Shown: one piece after another, positions 1-5,560 of the stretch
Layout of the letters: each line of letters begins with the position of its first letter
How positions within the stretch are numbered: the stretch's first letter is position 1
From: an uncultured Selenomonadaceae bacterium
GTDB taxonomy: Bacteria > Bacillota > Negativicutes > Selenomonadales > Selenomonadaceae
Assembly (NCBI GenBank): GCA_910579115.1
Contig: CAJTSO010000004.1
Span: 1 to 8,451, forward strand
Reading direction: 5' to 3'
Length of the DNA: 8,451 nt
Made by a program: the position numbers and the translations under genes
Notes under the pieces: generated by a model
Seen by the model: the letters and a program-made list of their open reading frames with translations, nothing else
The model's database searches: none
What the model was told of the DNA's origin: nothing

Positions 1-133
1 GGAGGGATGCTGGTCTTGCCTGCTCAAGGATCAGGACGCGGTAGCCTACCCGCCACAGGGTAATGGCAACACCGGTAGAAATATCCCCGCCGCCCCTCAG
101 AACTACCAGGTGGCCAAGCAGTTTATTCTTCAT
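1..133 (-). CDS. yqeB: YqeB-type selenium-dependent molybdenum hydroxylase maturation protein, N-terminal fragment
   Basis: Only the first 44 codons are in the window; the gene continues past the left edge. The N-terminus reads MKNKLLGHLVVLRGGG, then DISTGVAITLWRVGYR and LEQARP. The LVVLRGGGDISTG stretch is a Rossmann-like glycine-rich segment, and it is followed by an R-x-G-[YF]-[RK]-V-x-x-[LT]-E pattern. Together these are characteristic of the YqeB/EF2563 family, which is found with selenium-dependent molybdenum hydroxylases such as xanthine dehydrogenase in anaerobic Firmicutes. The exact biochemical role of the family is not established. The ATG at 133 is preceded by GAGG at 145-142 with an 8-nt spacer, and this site overlaps the stop codon of the upstream radical SAM gene, so the two are probably co-transcribed and translationally linked. 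The identification rests on the N-terminus only; the rest of the gene lies outside the window. Confidence 0.8.
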   Translation of the reverse strand, partial: MKNKLLGHLVVLRGGGDISTGVAITLWRVGYRVLILEQARPASL

Positions 134-143
134 GATGAAATCC

Positions 144-809
144 TCACTTATCCTCGTAGGGCCGCACTCTCAGGCGAATGCCCCGTTCATCGCAGATTTT
201 CTGGCAGAGCCGGATTTCCTCCTCCCCCTCTACATGATCCACCACGGTCAGCACCACTTCGGGAACATATTTTTTCATATTCTGAGCAAAATTAAGCATC
301 GCGTCATAGGATTTCAGGCCGAATTTACTGCGGGTCAGCGCCAGGTACCGCTCCCTGTTGGAGGCATTGAGGCTGATGGAGCACACATCCAGGATTCCTC
401 CGGCAAAATCGCCCGATATGTCCCGGCCGTATTCCAGATCCCCCAGGCCGTTCGTATTCAGCCGGGTTCTGACAGAGGGATGGTTTTCCTTTACCCATTT
501 CAGGAGGGTTATCAGCTCGGGCAGGCGCATGGTGGGCTCACCGAAGCCGCAGAACACCACTTCCCCCGCCAGTTCCCAGGGAACCGCCGCCAATTCCTCC
601 TCCACCGTTTCCACCGGCGGTTCCCCGTCCTTCAGCCAGAGGGAGGAGGACTCCGCCATTTCCTTCATTTCCCGCAGGCAGAAGGTGCAGGCGCAGGTAC
701 AGCGGTTGGTGAGATTTACGTAGATGCTGCGGCGGCCCTCCGGGTGGCGGCGCAGGCTTTCCGGAAGGGAGATGTATTCCCCGCCGGTATCAACAGCGTA
801 TACGATCAT
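144..809 (-). CDS. TatD-associated type radical SAM protein
   Basis: This 221-residue protein carries the radical SAM iron-sulfur motif CxxxCxxC as C37, C41 and C44, inside NLTNRCTCACTFC. It also has the GEP motif (G90-E91-P92 in FCGFGEPTMR) and a conserved NTNG at 118-121. The short length, the N-terminal 'YVNLTNRC' strand, the 'GEVVFCGFGEP' block, 'SISLNA' at 144-149 and the 'KYVPEV' block match the small radical SAM family often encoded beside TatD nucleases. Its substrate is unknown. The protein would bind a 4Fe-4S cluster and SAM in the cytoplasm; no extra C-terminal cluster domain (SPASM) is visible. An additional cysteine, C39, sits inside the cluster motif. The gene starts 13 nt after the phosphohexomutase stop, with a GAGG/AGG-rich ribosome binding region overlapping that stop. 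No tatD gene is present here; the next gene downstream is yqeB. The family call is firm as radical SAM and less firm for the TatD-associated subgroup. Confidence 0.85.
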   Translation of the reverse strand: MIVYAVDTGGEYISLPESLRRHPEGRRSIYVNLTNRCTCACTFCLREMKEMAESSSLWLKDGEPPVETVEEELAAVPWELAGEVVFCGFGEPTMRLPELITLLKWVKENHPSVRTRLNTNGLGDLEYGRDISGDFAGGILDVCSISLNASNRERYLALTRSKFGLKSYDAMLNFAQNMKKYVPEVVLTVVDHVEGEEEIRLCQKICDERGIRLRVRPYEDK

Positions 810-822
810 GGTTTTCCTTTCC

Positions 823-2352
823 TCAAAGCAATGGATTCAGGTCGAGCTTATCAAAGCCGCTCAGGAGGCCCCGCAGCTGGCAGACGATGGCGCTGACGGA
901 GCCGGCGCGGCGTCCCTCCACGTTGAGGGGCAGCAGGGGATCATGGAGGGAACGGCGAAGCAGCGCCCAGCCGTCCGGGAAAACCAGCCGCACCCCTTCG
1001 TAGGAGGGAGCGGCGATCTTTATCCCGGCTCCCTTTGCCCGGCCGGCAAAGGCTTCCAGAACCTCGTTCCCATAATCCGCCGCGTTGTCTGCTCCCCTGA
1101 TCTTCAGGCGGTATTCCACCGCTTCCGCCGGATAACCCAGCCCGGCGATCAGGTCCTTCAGGCGGCGTCCCGCCCGGCTGGCTTTCGCTCCCGCAATGAT
1201 CAGCTTTACCGCCAAATAGGCCCCGTCGTCAAGATAGTAGTTTTCCCTCAGGGCTCCGTGGCCGCTGGTCTCAATGGCCAGGGGACTTACAATGCCCTCG
1301 CCGTTCAGGCGGCGGCACTCGTTGATGACGTTCTTGTAGCCCCGTTGGAAGCGGTGGTGAACGAGCCCCAGCTCCTTCGTGAGAAATTCCGCCAGCTCGT
1401 CACTGGTAACGGAATCGGTAACAATGGTGCTGCCGGGATAGTCCGGGGCCAGGACGGCGGCCATCATGGCAATGAGGGCGTTGCGGTTTATCTCCGTGCC
1501 ATCATCCAGCACGGCGCTCATCCGATCAACATCCGTATCAAAAATCAAGCCCAAATCGGCCCCGACGGACAGCACTCCCTCCCGGAGAAACTCCATGGCT
1601 TCCGGGTTTTCCGGGTTCGGCTCATGGTAGGGGAACATTCCGTCCGGCGCCAGGTAAAGGCTCCCGGACACATCAGCCCCCAGAGGCTCGAGGACGCCTC
1701 CGGCAAAGAAGCCCCCCGCCCCGTTGCCTGCGTCAATGATGATGTGCAGACCCGAAAGGGGGCGGCTACCTTCCTCAGCGCCCAATTCCCGGCAGATGAC
1801 CCGCCGGAGGTGGTTACAGTACCGCTCTATCAGCGGATAGCTGACGGCCTTCCTCAGTCCGCCGTCCTTTTTTTCAATGTTGGCCGCCCTCGTGAGCAGC
1901 TCTTTAATATCGCCCTTCTCCAATCCCCCGGCCGCGGTAAAGAACTTCAGCCCGTTGCGGTTGAAGGGCAGATGGCTGGCGGTAATCATTATGGAGCCGT
2001 CCATGGCCGGGAAGGCGGGCGGGGCCTCCTCCCCGAAGACGGTAGACATAAACATAGCCGGACTGGAGGCCAGACCGCAGTCATAGCCCTCGGCCCCCAT
2101 GCCGGTGATCGCCTTGAGAGCCTCCCCTTTAAGGGCGGGACCGGTGAGACGGGAGTCAATGCCCACCGCGATCTTTAACTCGCCCACCGGCTTGCCGGTC
2201 CTTTCCGACAGCCAGACGGTGTAGGCCGCGGCGATCCGGTTCGCCGCTTCCCCGGTAAGCTTCACCTCTTCCCCGGGCCGTCCCTTCATTGCCACCCCGC
2301 GGATGTCGCTGCCGTTTTGCAGGGCCAGAAAATGTTCCATACTTAAGCTCAT
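823..2352 (-). CDS. Phosphoglucomutase/phosphomannomutase-family phosphohexomutase (TASHLP type)
   Basis: This 509-residue alpha-D-phosphohexomutase would move phosphate between C1 and C6 (or C5) of a sugar phosphate through a phosphoserine. The catalytic loop is TASHLPFNRNGLKF at 124-137, with S126 as the expected phosphoserine. The metal-binding loop is DTDVDR at 272-277 (D272, D274, D276), and the sugar-binding loop is ETSGHGA at 361-367. The usual phosphate-binding RxSxTEP loop of domain 4 is replaced by RRSLHDPLLPLN at 466-477. This SHLP plus SLHDP combination belongs to a recognised subgroup, so the enzyme is probably active, but the preferred hexose (glucose, mannose or another) cannot be read from the sequence. 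The ATG at 2352 has AGAGGAT about 8 nt upstream and follows the aldolase stop by 17 nt. The length is typical to slightly long for the family. It probably feeds exopolysaccharide, cell-envelope sugar or glycogen metabolism; that role is inference. Confidence 0.9.
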   Translation of the reverse strand: MSLSMEHFLALQNGSDIRGVAMKGRPGEEVKLTGEAANRIAAAYTVWLSERTGKPVGELKIAVGIDSRLTGPALKGEALKAITGMGAEGYDCGLASSPAMFMSTVFGEEAPPAFPAMDGSIMITASHLPFNRNGLKFFTAAGGLEKGDIKELLTRAANIEKKDGGLRKAVSYPLIERYCNHLRRVICRELGAEEGSRPLSGLHIIIDAGNGAGGFFAGGVLEPLGADVSGSLYLAPDGMFPYHEPNPENPEAMEFLREGVLSVGADLGLIFDTDVDRMSAVLDDGTEINRNALIAMMAAVLAPDYPGSTIVTDSVTSDELAEFLTKELGLVHHRFQRGYKNVINECRRLNGEGIVSPLAIETSGHGALRENYYLDDGAYLAVKLIIAGAKASRAGRRLKDLIAGLGYPAEAVEYRLKIRGADNAADYGNEVLEAFAGRAKGAGIKIAAPSYEGVRLVFPDGWALLRRSLHDPLLPLNVEGRRAGSVSAIVCQLRGLLSGFDKLDLNPLL

Positions 2353-2369
2353 GATTTATCCTCTGCTTC

Positions 2370-3026
2370 TCATTTGAATTCCGGACTGCTCAGCTCCAGG
2401 TCGGCGGCGGAAATGATCTCCGGCTCCACGCCTCCCGTAACTGTCAGCGCCCGATAGTAAGCGCCGCAAATGTCTTCCACATACATGGCCTTGATTAGGG
2501 CATCCTGGACTCCCCGGCCGCTGACGGTCATTACCCCGTGGCGGGCCAGCAGCAGGGCGTCCCCCTTGGACAGGGGAACCTTCACCGAGTCCGCCAGCGC
2601 CTGAGAACCCTGCCGCCCGTAAGCCGCCACCGGTATATACCCGCGGTTTCCGCCGCAGCCCAGATGGCCGCTCTCCGCCAGCACCGGCGGCACCGGCTTT
2701 TCGAGGATGGCAAAGGTGAGGGCGCAGGGGGAATGGGTGTGGGCCACCGCGTTGATGTCGGGCCTCGCCTCGTAGGCCGCCACGTGCATCAGGGATTCGC
2801 TGGAGGGCTTGCGGTTATTTTTATTTTCCAGAATTTTCAGGTTCCGGTCGATGATTATTATATCATCCTCCGTCATGGTCATTCGGTCAAGGCCGGAGGG
2901 AGTGATGAGTATACATCTCCGCTCATCGTCGATCCGGCTGAAATTGCCGGAGCGGGGCCGGCAGAGACCGGTCTCCTCCGCTTTCCGGGCCGCCTCGATG
3001 ACCTCCCGTTTCAGATCCTCGTACAT
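2370..3026 (-). CDS. Class II (zinc) sugar-phosphate aldolase, FucA/AraD/MtnB-like
   Basis: This 218-residue protein is the full length of the class II aldolase/adducin fold. Visible family motifs are SGNFS (26-30), TPSG (42-45), KPSSES (73-78, with E77 as the likely catalytic acid), the zinc pair H96 and H98 in AHTHS, and the third zinc ligand H163 in LLARHGVM. Members cleave L-fuculose-1-phosphate, L-rhamnulose-1-phosphate, 5-deoxyribulose-1-phosphate or methylthioribulose-1-phosphate, usually releasing DHAP and an aldehyde; others are L-ribulose-5-phosphate epimerases. Sequence alone does not fix the substrate. The gene lies 23 nt downstream of deoB and 17 nt upstream of the phosphohexomutase. 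AGGAG sits 6 nt before the ATG. Placement directly after a phosphopentomutase suggests nucleoside-derived sugar salvage, possibly of 5-deoxy- or 5-methylthio-pentoses, but no mtnA- or mtnK-like gene is present to confirm this. Confidence 0.88.
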   Translation of the reverse strand: MYEDLKREVIEAARKAEETGLCRPRSGNFSRIDDERRCILITPSGLDRMTMTEDDIIIIDRNLKILENKNNRKPSSESLMHVAAYEARPDINAVAHTHSPCALTFAILEKPVPPVLAESGHLGCGGNRGYIPVAAYGRQGSQALADSVKVPLSKGDALLLARHGVMTVSGRGVQDALIKAMYVEDICGAYYRALTVTGGVEPEIISAADLELSSPEFK

Positions 3027-3049
3027 TTTATTCTCCTGCCGAAAGTTCT

Positions 3050-4246
3050 TTATCCCAAAGAAATATCTGCCCAGAAGGAATCGCCCTTGCCCTGGTACCT
3101 GCCCTCCAGCTTCAGCATTTGGGCGATGGTAGCCCCAAGGTCGGCAAAGCTCCGCCGGGTTCCCACATTTACCCCCGGCTTTACGGCGGCCCCACAGGCC
3201 AGCACCGGCACGTATTCCCTGGTGTGGTCGCTGCCCGCTCCTTTAGGATCGCAGCCGTGATCCGCCGTGATGACCAGCACCTCGGTATTATCCATGGCCC
3301 GGAGGAACTCCGCCAGCTGTCCGTCAAAAATCTCCAGGGCCCTGGCGTATCCCTCCGGGTCCCGGCGATGGCCGTACTTCATGTCAAAATCTACCAGATT
3401 CACAAAGCAGAGCCCCTGCCAGGATTTATCCCTCAACAGGTCAATGGCCTTGTTCATCCCATCTTCATTCCCGTCCATGGGCCGATGATCCGTAATGGAC
3501 TTACCGGCGAAAATATCCCGGATCTTTCCCACGGATATTACCTTCTGCCCGGCGGCGGCAACGGCGTCAAGGACGGTAGGGCCGGAAGGCTCCAGCGCGT
3601 AATCATGGCGGCCGCTGGTCCGCTCGTAATGGGGGAAGTCGCCGGTAAAGGGCCGGGCAATCACCCTGCCCACCCCCCAGGGCGTTCCCCCGGCGCAGAT
3701 TTCCCGGGCCTTCTCGCAGAGAGCATACAGCTCCTGCCGGCTGTATACCGCCTCGTGGCAGGCTATCTGAAGAACGCTGTCCGCCGAGGTGTACACTATC
3801 GGCTTCCTCGTCCTCAGATGCTCCGGTCCGTAATCGTGGATGACCTCCGTCCCGGAATAGGGCTTGTTGCAGAGCAGGCCGATGCCGAAGGCCTCCTCCA
3901 GCTTCGCCGTCAGCGACCGGGGGAAGCCCTCCGGAAAAGTGGGCATCGCCTGCTTACTGATCACTCCGGCGATCTCCCAGTGGCCGGTAACGGTATCCTT
4001 GCCCAGAGACATCTCCGCCATCCGTCCGTAAGCTCCCGCCGGAGCCGGAGCCGGTCTGGCTCCCGGCATTCCGTTCCCCTCGATGTTGTACAGCCCCAGC
4101 CCTTCCAGCCGGGGCACAGCGAAACCGGGTACCGACCTGACGGAACGGAGAGTATTCACGTCCCCGTCGCCAAAATCTCCCGCGTCCGGCAGCGCGCCGC
4201 AGCCAAAGCTGTCCAGCACGATGAGAAACACCCGCTTTACATCCAT
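3050..4246 (-). CDS. deoB: Phosphopentomutase
   Basis: DeoB interconverts ribose-1-phosphate and ribose-5-phosphate (and the 2-deoxy forms), linking nucleoside phosphorolysis to central metabolism. The protein is 398 residues from the chosen start, normal for the family. It belongs to the alkaline-phosphatase superfamily. The phosphorylated threonine is T85 in GKDTVTGHWE. The two-metal site is read from D12 (VLDSFGCG), D288 and H293 (NLVDFDMKYGHRRD), D329 and H330 (ITADHGCDP) and H341 (SDHTRE); all expected ligands are present. A GTG at 4255 would give three more residues, but it lies inside the Shine-Dalgarno sequence GAGAGG (4260-4255). That site is 8 nt from the ATG at 4246, so the ATG is preferred. 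It is the first gene of the five-gene minus-strand operon, behind a promoter at 4438-4409 and a structured leader. Confidence 0.96.
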   Translation of the reverse strand: MDVKRVFLIVLDSFGCGALPDAGDFGDGDVNTLRSVRSVPGFAVPRLEGLGLYNIEGNGMPGARPAPAPAGAYGRMAEMSLGKDTVTGHWEIAGVISKQAMPTFPEGFPRSLTAKLEEAFGIGLLCNKPYSGTEVIHDYGPEHLRTRKPIVYTSADSVLQIACHEAVYSRQELYALCEKAREICAGGTPWGVGRVIARPFTGDFPHYERTSGRHDYALEPSGPTVLDAVAAAGQKVISVGKIRDIFAGKSITDHRPMDGNEDGMNKAIDLLRDKSWQGLCFVNLVDFDMKYGHRRDPEGYARALEIFDGQLAEFLRAMDNTEVLVITADHGCDPKGAGSDHTREYVPVLACGAAVKPGVNVGTRRSFADLGATIAQMLKLEGRYQGKGDSFWADISLG

Positions 4247-4254
4247 CGCTTTCA

Positions 4255-4259
4255 CCTCT
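4255..4259 (-). promoter_or_regulatory. Ribosome binding site that decides the deoB start
   Basis: AGAGG on the minus strand lies 8 nt before the ATG at 4246. The in-frame GTG at 4255-4253 uses the last G of this site, so it cannot be the start served by it. Confidence 0.75.
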
Positions 4260-4297
4260 CAATATATTCCTTAGCGTTTACCGCCTTCTCCCGGCCC

Positions 4298-4335
4298 AAA
4301 CAAATACCCGGGATAACCAAGCAATTATCCCGGGT
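4298..4335 (-). terminator. Possible intrinsic (conditional) terminator in the deoB leader
   Basis: A perfect 11-bp stem, ACCCGGGATAA with TTATCCCGGGT, encloses an 8-nt loop. It is followed on the minus strand by ATTTGTTT, six T in eight bases. The T tract is interrupted by a G, so termination would be leaky or conditional. The hairpin lies about 40 nt before the deoB ribosome binding site, where an attenuator would sit. No comparable T tract follows on the plus strand. Confidence 0.35.
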
Positions 4336-4344
4336 TGCAACCCG
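4331..4344. repeat. Perfect 14-bp palindrome in the divergent region
   Basis: CGGGTTGCAACCCG is identical to its own reverse complement. It lies downstream of the predicted deoB promoter, inside the structured leader. It could be a dimeric repressor operator or simply part of the leader fold, where CGGGTT would compete with both alternative helices. Nothing in the window encodes a matching regulator. Confidence 0.4.
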
Positions 4345-4408
4345 TTCACACTGCCCGGGTAATTTCCAACGTGATACCGCCCTTCCACCGCAGTATCTCC
4401 CCGAATTT

Positions 4409-4438
4409 ATTTTACACCCTTCCGCCATTATTCGTCAA
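4409..4438 (-). promoter_or_regulatory. Sigma-A-type promoter for the deoB operon
   Basis: On the minus strand, TTGACG (4438-4433) is separated by 18 nt from TAAAAT (4414-4409). Each hexamer matches the consensus at five of six positions. Transcription would start near 4402, leaving a leader of about 155 nt before the deoB ATG. This is the best promoter in the window and it faces the minus-strand operon. Confidence 0.65.
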
Positions 4439-4500
4439 CGATAGCCGGCGGCAGATTGCCAATGAATCGCAAAAAACTCCGCCCCGGCGAACATTATTGT

Positions 4501-4529
4501 TTCCCTAATCCATGAATTTAATATATAAT
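4501..4529 (+). promoter_or_regulatory. Probable promoter region of hemB-hemL
   Basis: A perfect -10 hexamer, TATAAT, lies at 4524-4529, about 40 nt before the hemB ATG, in a markedly AT-rich patch. At a 17-nt spacing the -35 would be the poor TTCCCT (4501-4506). The better TTGTTT (4497-4502) is 21 nt away, which is too far, so the -35 is uncertain. The -10 lies within an AATATAT-A-ATATATT palindrome (4520-4534). Confidence 0.45.
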
Positions 4530-4553
4530 ATATTTATAGTAAAATTTCAAAAC

Positions 4554-4560
4554 CCGGAGG
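4554..4560 (+). promoter_or_regulatory. Ribosome binding site that decides the hemB start
   Basis: CCGGAGG lies 8 nt before the ATG at 4569. An in-frame ATG at 4512 would add 19 residues (MNLIYNIFIV...), but it lacks a ribosome binding site, sits upstream of the predicted -10 and encodes an AT-rich, non-homologous tail. Confidence 0.8.
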
Positions 4561-4568
4561 AATACAAA

Positions 4569-5549
4569 ATGAACACTGAAATGCTGAAGATTCGTCCCCG
4601 CCGCCTGAGAGTCAGCCCCGGGCTCCGCAGTATGGTCCGCGAAACGAGCCTCGCCGTGACGGATTTCGTCTATCCCCTCTTCGTCGTCGCCGGAGAAAAT
4701 GTCCACCAGGAGATTCCCTCCATGCCCGGCGTCTACCATCTGTCCGTGGACCGGGCGGTGGAGGTGGCCAAGGCCGCCGCCGCCCTGGGCATTCCCTCCG
4801 TGGAAATCTTTGGCCTGCCGGAATACAAGGATGAAATCGGCAGCTCCGCCTGGGACATGGCCAGTCCCGTCCAGCGGGCCATCGCCGCCATCAAAAAGGC
4901 CGTGCCGGAGCTGGTCATCGTAGGCGACGTCTGCCTCTGCCAGTACACCAGCCACGGCCACTGCGGCTGCCTTGCGGGGAAGTATGTGGACAACGACAAG
5001 ACCCTGCCCCTTTTGGCCAAGGTGGCCGTCAGCCAGGCCGACGCCGGAGCTGACATCGTCGCCCCCTCCGACATGATGGACGGCCGGGTGGCCGCCATCC
5101 GGGACGCCCTTGACGAGGCCGGCCACCAGAATATTTCCATCATGAGCTACGCCGTGAAATACGCCTCCGGCTTCTACGGCCCCTTCCGCGACGCCGCCGA
5201 CAGCGCCCCCCAGTTCGGGGACCGCCGCCAGTACCAGATGGACCCGGCCAATATCCGGGAGGCCCTGAAGGAAACAATGCTGGACCTGGAGGAAGGCGCC
5301 GACATAATCATGGTAAAACCGGCCATGGCCTACCTGGACGTGGTGACCAGAGTAAAGGAAATCACCGACTGCCCCATCGCCTGCTACAACGTCAGCGGCG
5401 AATACTCCATGGTCAAGGCCGCCGCCGCCAATGGCTGGATCGACGAAAAGCGCATCGTGCTGGAGTCCCTCACCTCCATGAAGCGGGCGGGCAGCGACAT
5501 TATCATCACCTATCACGCGTTGGATGCCGCCCGGTGGCTGGCGGAATGA
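4569..5549 (+). CDS. hemB: Porphobilinogen synthase (delta-aminolevulinic acid dehydratase)
   Basis: HemB condenses two 5-aminolevulinate molecules into porphobilinogen, the second committed step of tetrapyrrole synthesis, in the cytoplasm as a homo-octamer in known members. From the ATG at 4569 it has 326 residues, the usual length. The zinc-type active site is visible as C122, C124 and C132 in VCLCQYTSHGHCG. The two Schiff-base lysines are K197 (SYAVKYASGFYGPFRDA) and K250 (IIMVKPAMAYLD). Other conserved blocks are RPRRLR at 9-14, FPLF-like YPLFV at 35-39 and NVSGEYSM at 274-281. It is therefore a zinc-dependent rather than an aspartate-rich magnesium-only form. hemL follows after 11 nt, so the two are an operon. 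The other hem genes (hemA, hemC, hemD) are not in the window. It starts its transcription unit and is divergent from deoB. Confidence 0.97.
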   Translation: MNTEMLKIRPRRLRVSPGLRSMVRETSLAVTDFVYPLFVVAGENVHQEIPSMPGVYHLSVDRAVEVAKAAAALGIPSVEIFGLPEYKDEIGSSAWDMASPVQRAIAAIKKAVPELVIVGDVCLCQYTSHGHCGCLAGKYVDNDKTLPLLAKVAVSQADAGADIVAPSDMMDGRVAAIRDALDEAGHQNISIMSYAVKYASGFYGPFRDAADSAPQFGDRRQYQMDPANIREALKETMLDLEEGADIIMVKPAMAYLDVVTRVKEITDCPIACYNVSGEYSMVKAAAANGWIDEKRIVLESLTSMKRAGSDIIITYHALDAARWLAE

Positions 5550-5554
5550 GGAGG
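5549..5554 (+). promoter_or_regulatory. Ribosome binding site that decides the hemL start
   Basis: AGGAGG begins on the last base of the hemB stop codon and lies 6 nt before the ATG at 5561. In-frame GTG (5534) and ATG (5546) codons overlap the end of hemB but have no such site, so 5561 is the best start. Confidence 0.85.
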
Positions 5555-5560
5555 CAGAAT

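Larger units (their letters stand above)
4298..4402 (-). promoter_or_regulatory. Structured 5' leader of the deoB operon, attenuator-like, class unknown
   Basis: From the predicted transcription start near 4402 the leader RNA can form several helices. Helix 1 pairs GATACTGC (4397-4390) with GCGGTATC (4380-4373) around a 9-nt loop. Helix 2 pairs AATTACCCGGG (4364-4354) with CCCGGGATAATT (4334-4323), with one bulged A at 4328. Helix 4 pairs ACCCGGGATAA (4335-4325) perfectly with TTATCCCGGGT (4316-4306). Helices 2 and 4 use the same bases and exclude each other, and helix 4 is followed by a T-rich stretch, ATTTGTTTG. This is the layout of an antiterminator/terminator switch. I do not recognise a known riboswitch class, and a ligand cannot be named. 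The helices were paired by hand; transcription and folding are untested. Confidence 0.45.

Noticed and set aside
724..2178. A 484-codon open frame on the plus strand antisense to the phosphohexomutase gene
   Set aside because: It has no family motifs and no ribosome binding site, and its length follows from GC-rich codon use on the opposite strand, where a complete enzyme with catalytic loops is encoded.
4365..4385. T-box-like sequence (AAGGGCGGTATCACG, minus strand) upstream of deoB
   Set aside because: It resembles the T-box AGGGTGGTACCGCG, but the tRNA-pairing TGGN becomes CGGT. There is no room for a Stem I after the predicted transcription start, and deoB is not an aminoacylation or amino-acid gene.
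3119..4444. A 441-codon open frame on the plus strand antisense to deoB
   Set aside because: The opposite strand encodes complete DeoB with all metal ligands. This frame has low-complexity, motif-free translation and runs through the deoB promoter and leader.
4512..4568. N-terminal extension of HemB from the ATG at 4512
   Set aside because: There is no ribosome binding site for it, it overlaps the predicted -10 region, and the encoded residues are unlike HemB; CCGGAGG fits the ATG at 4569.
4518..5516. A 332-codon glycine/histidine/valine-rich open frame antisense to hemB
   Set aside because: Its composition is the typical antisense shadow of a GC-rich gene; hemB on the other strand is complete and unmistakable.
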